Shown piece after piece: positions 60,701-64,000 of a stretch of 64,000 nt of DNA. The stretch is taken from the NCBI GenBank assembly GCA_026120035.1, contig JALRME010000002.1, positions 1,116,001 through 1,180,000 on the forward strand, given 5' to 3'. The notes below the pieces were generated by a model. It saw only the letters and a list, made by a program, of their open reading frames with translations, did not search any database and was not told where the DNA came from. Source of the DNA: Coleophoma eucalyptorum (taxonomy: Eukaryota; Ascomycota; Leotiomycetes; Helotiales; Dermateaceae). Position numbers and translations under genes: made by a program. Each line of letters begins with the position of its first letter. Positions within the stretch are counted from its first letter, which is position 1.

Positions 60701-63700
60701 GCTATCGACCCTGGTATCCTCGATTTCGGGAGAAGTCTCAAGTTTCTACGTTACTGCTACATCTGTGTTGACATCTATTTTCGACGTGACGACAACCCTA
60801 CCTGCTATTCTGTCAACCGTTTCGTTAGAGGGCTCGACTCAAACTCTCTTCTCAACAATTGAAAATACCTCCTCGTTCTTCCAAACTCTGACAGAGACCA
60901 CTTCCTTACCACAGGTCACTTTGCCTGCAGAGACATCATATATTACGCTTCCGGCAGTGACACTCCCCCAAGTAACTCTCACAGTCTTCTCCACGGTCGA
61001 AATTGTCTCAACAATACAAAATGATGTTACCAGCTTTCAGTCTATTTCCTTCACAGAATTCGATACCCAAACATTGTTGACTACCTTGTCAATATCTGGA
61101 CCCACTGAGACTCTGACAGCAACATATTTGAGCACATCAACCATTCCTCCAGTGACCGAGGTGGTTACAAATACGTACTTGACCACGATTTCGTACCCAG
61201 GGCTGACTGGAACTGAGACCGTCACTTTCCTGAGCACAGTGTCACTCGATGGCACTACGGAAATCAGCACAGAGACCCTTTTCAGCACAATATCTTTACC
61301 TGCCATCACTCAGCTAGAGACATTCACCTCTGTGGAAACCACTTCATTGCCTGAGCTCACGTATATACAGACGGAGACGTATCTGAGCACGATCTCACTG
61401 CCGGGCACCACGCAGGTGTTTACATCTTTCAGCACTGTTCAGCTCCCAGCCAGTACAAGCATTCAGAGCGTTCTTTCCACGATCACACTTCCTGGACTGA
61501 CCAGCTTAGAGACTATCTATAGCACTCTTCCAGGGCTAACAAGTATTGGAACCTCTTATAACACGGTCACCCTGCCCGAAGTCACAGTTACTCAGACCTC
61601 CCTGATCACGATTTCTCTTCCAGGTCTCACAAGCTTGGACACAATTTTTAGCACTCTACCAGGTCTTACTAGCATTGAAACAACACAGCTTCCTGCCGAG
61701 ACAAGCCTGTCATATATAACACTCACAAGTTTGGACACAGTGTTTAGCACTTTGCCAGGTCTTACTAGTATTGAAACAACACAACTCCCTGCCGAGACGA
61801 GTCTGTCATATATAACGCTCACGAGCTATATATCCACGACCCTTCCAGGAATAACTTCTATTTCTACCCAACTTTCATACACAACTCAGATTAGCTTGGT
61901 CACGGACATTGTTTCGACCACATTCCCTGGACCAACAAGTACTGAAACAATCTATTCTACACAGCTTTCTTACACCACTCAAATTAGTCTCCTTACGAGT
62001 TTAATAACTACAAGTTTGCCTGGACTTACAAGCATACAAACTCTCTATACAACCGAGCTTTTTACCACCACCGCCCCAACGACTTTACCAGCAGAAACCG
62101 ACACAAGTTTTTCATACATAACACTCACAAACTACATATCCACGACCCTTCCAGGAATAACTTCTATTTCTACCCAACTTTCATACACAACTCAGATTAG
62201 CTTGGTCACGGACATTGTTTCGACCACATTCCCTGGACCAACAAGTACTGAAACAATCTATTCTACACAGCTTTCTTACACCACTCAAATTAGTCTCCTT
62301 ACGAGTTTAATAACTATAAGTTTGCCTGGACTTACAAGCATACAAACTCTCTACACAACTGAACTTTCCCTTATCACTGTCTCAACGACTTTGCCAGCAG
62401 AGACCCAGACAAGCCTACAAACGATTCAAACGACGCAGCTGTCTTATATCACTTCTATACAGACACTTACGAGCCTGATTTCTGTTACTTTACCGCCTTT
62501 AACGACTTATATTACGAATTTCGATACCCTCACTTCAATTGTACCAACGACCCAAGTCACTTCCGTTACTGAATTTTCTACACTCACTTCCATTATATTG
62601 ACTACTTTACCAGCGGTTACTTCATCCCTTACTCAACTTTCTACGCTCACGAGTTTAAGCATATTTTCTACAACATTGCCTGCGCAAACTTCTTACATAA
62701 CTCAAATTACTATTTTCACAAGTATTTTTTCGACAACACAGCTTTCCTATATCACCTCCTTTGACACAATTACAAGCATTGTTCCTACTACTTTACCGGG
62801 AACAATTTCTTCGACAACTCAAATTTCCTTGGTGACGACTATTGTAACTTCTACAAATATAGTGCCTACTACTTTAGTCCTCACTTCGAGTGTTCTCAGC
62901 ATTTCTACCCTAAGTCTTCCACAGGTTACTCAGACACTAGTGTCAACTTCGAGTATCCTTAGCATATCGACTGTTAGCCTTCCGGAGGTTACTCAGACCT
63001 TAGTATCAACTTCGAATATCCTAAGCATTTCAACTCTGAGTCTCCCACAAGTCACTCAGACATTGCTCTCCACATCAAATGTCCTTAGCATATCGACTGT
63101 TACCCTTCCTCAAGTTACTCAGACTCTGATATCAACTTCGAATGTCCTTAGTATATCGACTGTTACCCTTCCTCAAGTTACTCAGACTCTGGTGTCAACT
63201 TCGAATGTGCTTAGTATATCGACTGTTAGTCTTCCGCAAGTCACACAGACGGTGGTCTCTACCTCAAATGTCTTGAGTATTTCAACTCTACCGCAAGACA
63301 CTCAGACACAGACATTGAGCCTCAGTTTCCTCTCGACCTCTACGCTTGTTCAGCTCTCCACAGTCACCTCATTGCAGCTGTCCACTTACACCTCCCTTTC
63401 ATACTCAACTATTCTGCAAACCATAACAAGTGTGGTCACTACCCAACTTGCCGGACTCACATCTCTAATAACCCAGACGTCTTATCTCACATCGCTGAAT
63501 ACTATTACAAACACCCTCACTCAGACTCAGACACTGAGCTCCTATATTACTCAAATAAATACGCTAACAAGTCTGGTGACGGTCCCGACAACTTTGCCTG
63601 GCTTGACTTCAATTAGTACATCTATCCAACTGTCTAGTTTGACGGTTACATTGCCACAAGCTACTGTAACAATCATGGGTCCAACTACAACAATTACAAG

Positions 63701-64000
63701 TACTTCTGTATCCATATCCATACAAAATATCTTGGTGCCAACAACGATATTTCAAACCCAAAGCTATTCGCAGACATTTACAGTTACAGCTACCCAGCCT
63801 GCTTCAACAGTCTCCGTCACGCTGCCTGCCTCGACAGTTACTACTGCTCAGCCTGCCTCAACAGTCTCCGTCACGCTGCCTGCCTCGACAGTCACTACTA
63901 CTCAGCCTGCTTCAACGGTCTCTATCACGCTGCCTGCCTCGACAGTCACTACTACTCAGCCTGCTTCAACGGTCTCTGTCACGCTGCCTGCCTCGACAGT
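51797..64000 (+). CDS. Giant secreted Ser/Thr-rich repeat protein (adhesin- or mucin-like), 3' end beyond the window
   Basis: Three exons are seen, 51797-53924, 53975-55301 and 55352-64000, giving at least 4,034 residues with no stop reached. The start MKRRTSVGLVAVWVWAAGLARQFLLV, in part, is a signal peptide; ASDAPDAC follows. Residues about 275-400 hold a Cys-containing module (FTIRNGQLSTNGLYY.., WCMVESQTF.., GCIRVRLLMMGANDC) that resembles fungal DUF7908. Exon 2 repeats SYIDV/SYVDR units. Exon 3 is a single 8.65 kb open frame made of nested repeats rich in T, S, L, I, V, E, Q and P, with the recurrent core LPGELTTIT. In its ~2,883 codons I count 2 Lys, 2 Arg, 1 His, 1 Trp and no Cys; all six lie before 57,564. 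Cell-wall adhesin, mucin or matrix protein are the likely roles. A GPI signal cannot be checked. Confidence 0.85.
52310..52472 (+). repeat. 60-63 base tandem repeat in exon 1 of the giant gene, three copies
   Basis: Units begin at 52310, 52370 and 52433 and encode xATTSASPSIALQSSGPRN with small changes. Spacing is 60 then 63 bases, so the frame is kept. Confidence 0.85.
54430..54885 (+). repeat. Degenerate protein repeat with SYIDx motifs in exon 2
   Basis: The segments ISYIDRTQ, FSYVDRVQ, TSYIDVSD, TSYLNRVS, TSYIDVSG and LSYVDRFV recur roughly every 20 to 35 residues, alternating with IPxPxVTxT stretches. The repeat is seen at the protein level; DNA copies have diverged. Confidence 0.7.
56487..56790 (+). 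repeat. 93-base repeat in exon 3 with a 27-base sub-repeat
   Basis: Copies start at 56487, 56580 and 56700, encoding GVTSVTTEMTSILGDLTTIT and LPGELTT. The second spacing is 120 rather than 93 because a nine-residue piece (TLPGELTTI type) is inserted once more. All shifts are multiples of three. Confidence 0.85.
57213..57650 (+). repeat. 189-base (63-residue) tandem repeat in exon 3
   Basis: The landmark TSTLPxExSSxxSYxT begins at 57213, 57402 and 57591, exactly 189 bases apart. Each unit then has ATEVSTLVQxxSGExST and ISxxExEASTI. Copies share protein sequence more than DNA sequence. Confidence 0.85.
57894..58110 (+). repeat. 108-base (36-residue) tandem repeat in exon 3
   Basis: Copies start at 57894 and 58002 and encode ILSSIEGELTTVTLPITTS followed by LPGELTTLTETxVSIQT. 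DNA identity between the two is high by eye. Confidence 0.85.
61626..61817 (+). repeat. 96-base (32-residue) direct repeat, two copies
   Basis: Copies at 61626-61721 and 61722-61817 encode LTSLDTIFSTLPGLTSIETT and QLPAETSLSYIT. The few DNA differences are mostly silent. Confidence 0.9.
61830..62363 (+). repeat. Near-identical 228-base duplication at 306-base spacing
   Basis: Segment 61830-62057 recurs at 62136-62363. I saw only a handful of changes, one of them aca to ata near 62004/62310. The 306-base offset equals 102 codons, so the reading frame is preserved. Confidence 0.88.
62882..63300 (+). repeat. 60-base (20-residue) tandem repeat, about seven copies
   Basis: Each unit encodes STSNVLSISTVxLPQVTQTL with small changes. 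The last copy is shortened. This is the longest run of one unit length in the visible part of the gene. Confidence 0.9.
63795..64000 (+). repeat. 54-base (18-residue) tandem repeat continuing past the window end
   Basis: Units begin with CAG codons at 63795, 63849, 63903 and 63957 and encode QPASTVSVTLPASTVTTT. Copies are nearly identical in DNA, and the array is still open at 64000. Confidence 0.92.

Noticed and set aside
56273..61822. Many antisense open frames of 60-160 codons, such as 56273-56755, with repeated VTLVTPGKL-like sequence
   Set aside because: They mirror the repeats of the plus-strand giant gene, whose biased codons rarely give antisense stops. They show no start context or family features.

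Overview
The window reads as nuclear DNA of a filamentous ascomycete. Twelve of the fourteen protein genes recognised with confidence fit ascomycete families, and most carry one to five short GT-AG introns of about 43 to 90 bases. Family content agrees: a Zn2Cys6 regulator, a hybrid histidine kinase, a C2H2 regulator that resembles conidiation factors, an Lhs1-type ER chaperone and a fungal peroxin-22-like protein. A class-level guess of Leotiomycetes is only an impression and was not tested. No rRNA, tRNA, CRISPR array, intact transposon or clear RIP-degraded island was seen. I re-spliced every multi-exon gene by hand; in each case the exon lengths sum to a multiple of three and the joined protein stays in register with the family.

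Layout. 1.0-4.3 kb: a hydantoinase A/DUF917 fusion protein (+). 4.7-5.5 kb: a GNAT acetyltransferase (-), which shares a promoter region with LHS1 (6.3-9.4 kb, +); that region holds a perfect heat-shock element. 9.9-10.6 kb: a RING protein (-). 10.6-24.9 kb: a gene-poor stretch whose only convincing gene is a C2H2 zinc-finger factor (14.9-16.1 kb, -), with a possible upstream ORF in its leader. 24.9-35.0 kb: a dense housekeeping block with eIF2B gamma (-), a peroxin-22-like protein (+), a 51-residue cysteine-rich small protein (+), SRP19/Sec65 (+) and a CCCH zinc-finger protein (+). 35.5-40.6 kb: a flavin monooxygenase and an F-box-like/LRR protein (both -). 41.8-50.4 kb: a 1,392-residue GAF hybrid histidine kinase (-) divergent from a Zn2Cys6 regulator (+).

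51.8-64.0 kb and beyond: one giant secreted repeat protein (+), already at least 4,034 residues when the window ends. Its third exon runs 8.65 kb without a stop. I read every codon of it: there is no cysteine, and after position about 57,563 there is not one Lys, Arg, His, Cys or Trp in about 2,145 residues. It is built from nested repeats of 18, 20, 31, 32, 36, 63 and 102 residues. This is the most unusual object in the window.

Working links are limited. LHS1, SEC65 and the GNAT/LHS1 promoter region touch secretion and protein folding. eIF2B gamma and SRP19 are core translation and targeting factors. The kinase and the Zn2Cys6 regulator share a 1.75 kb divergent promoter region. No biosynthetic gene cluster is evident.
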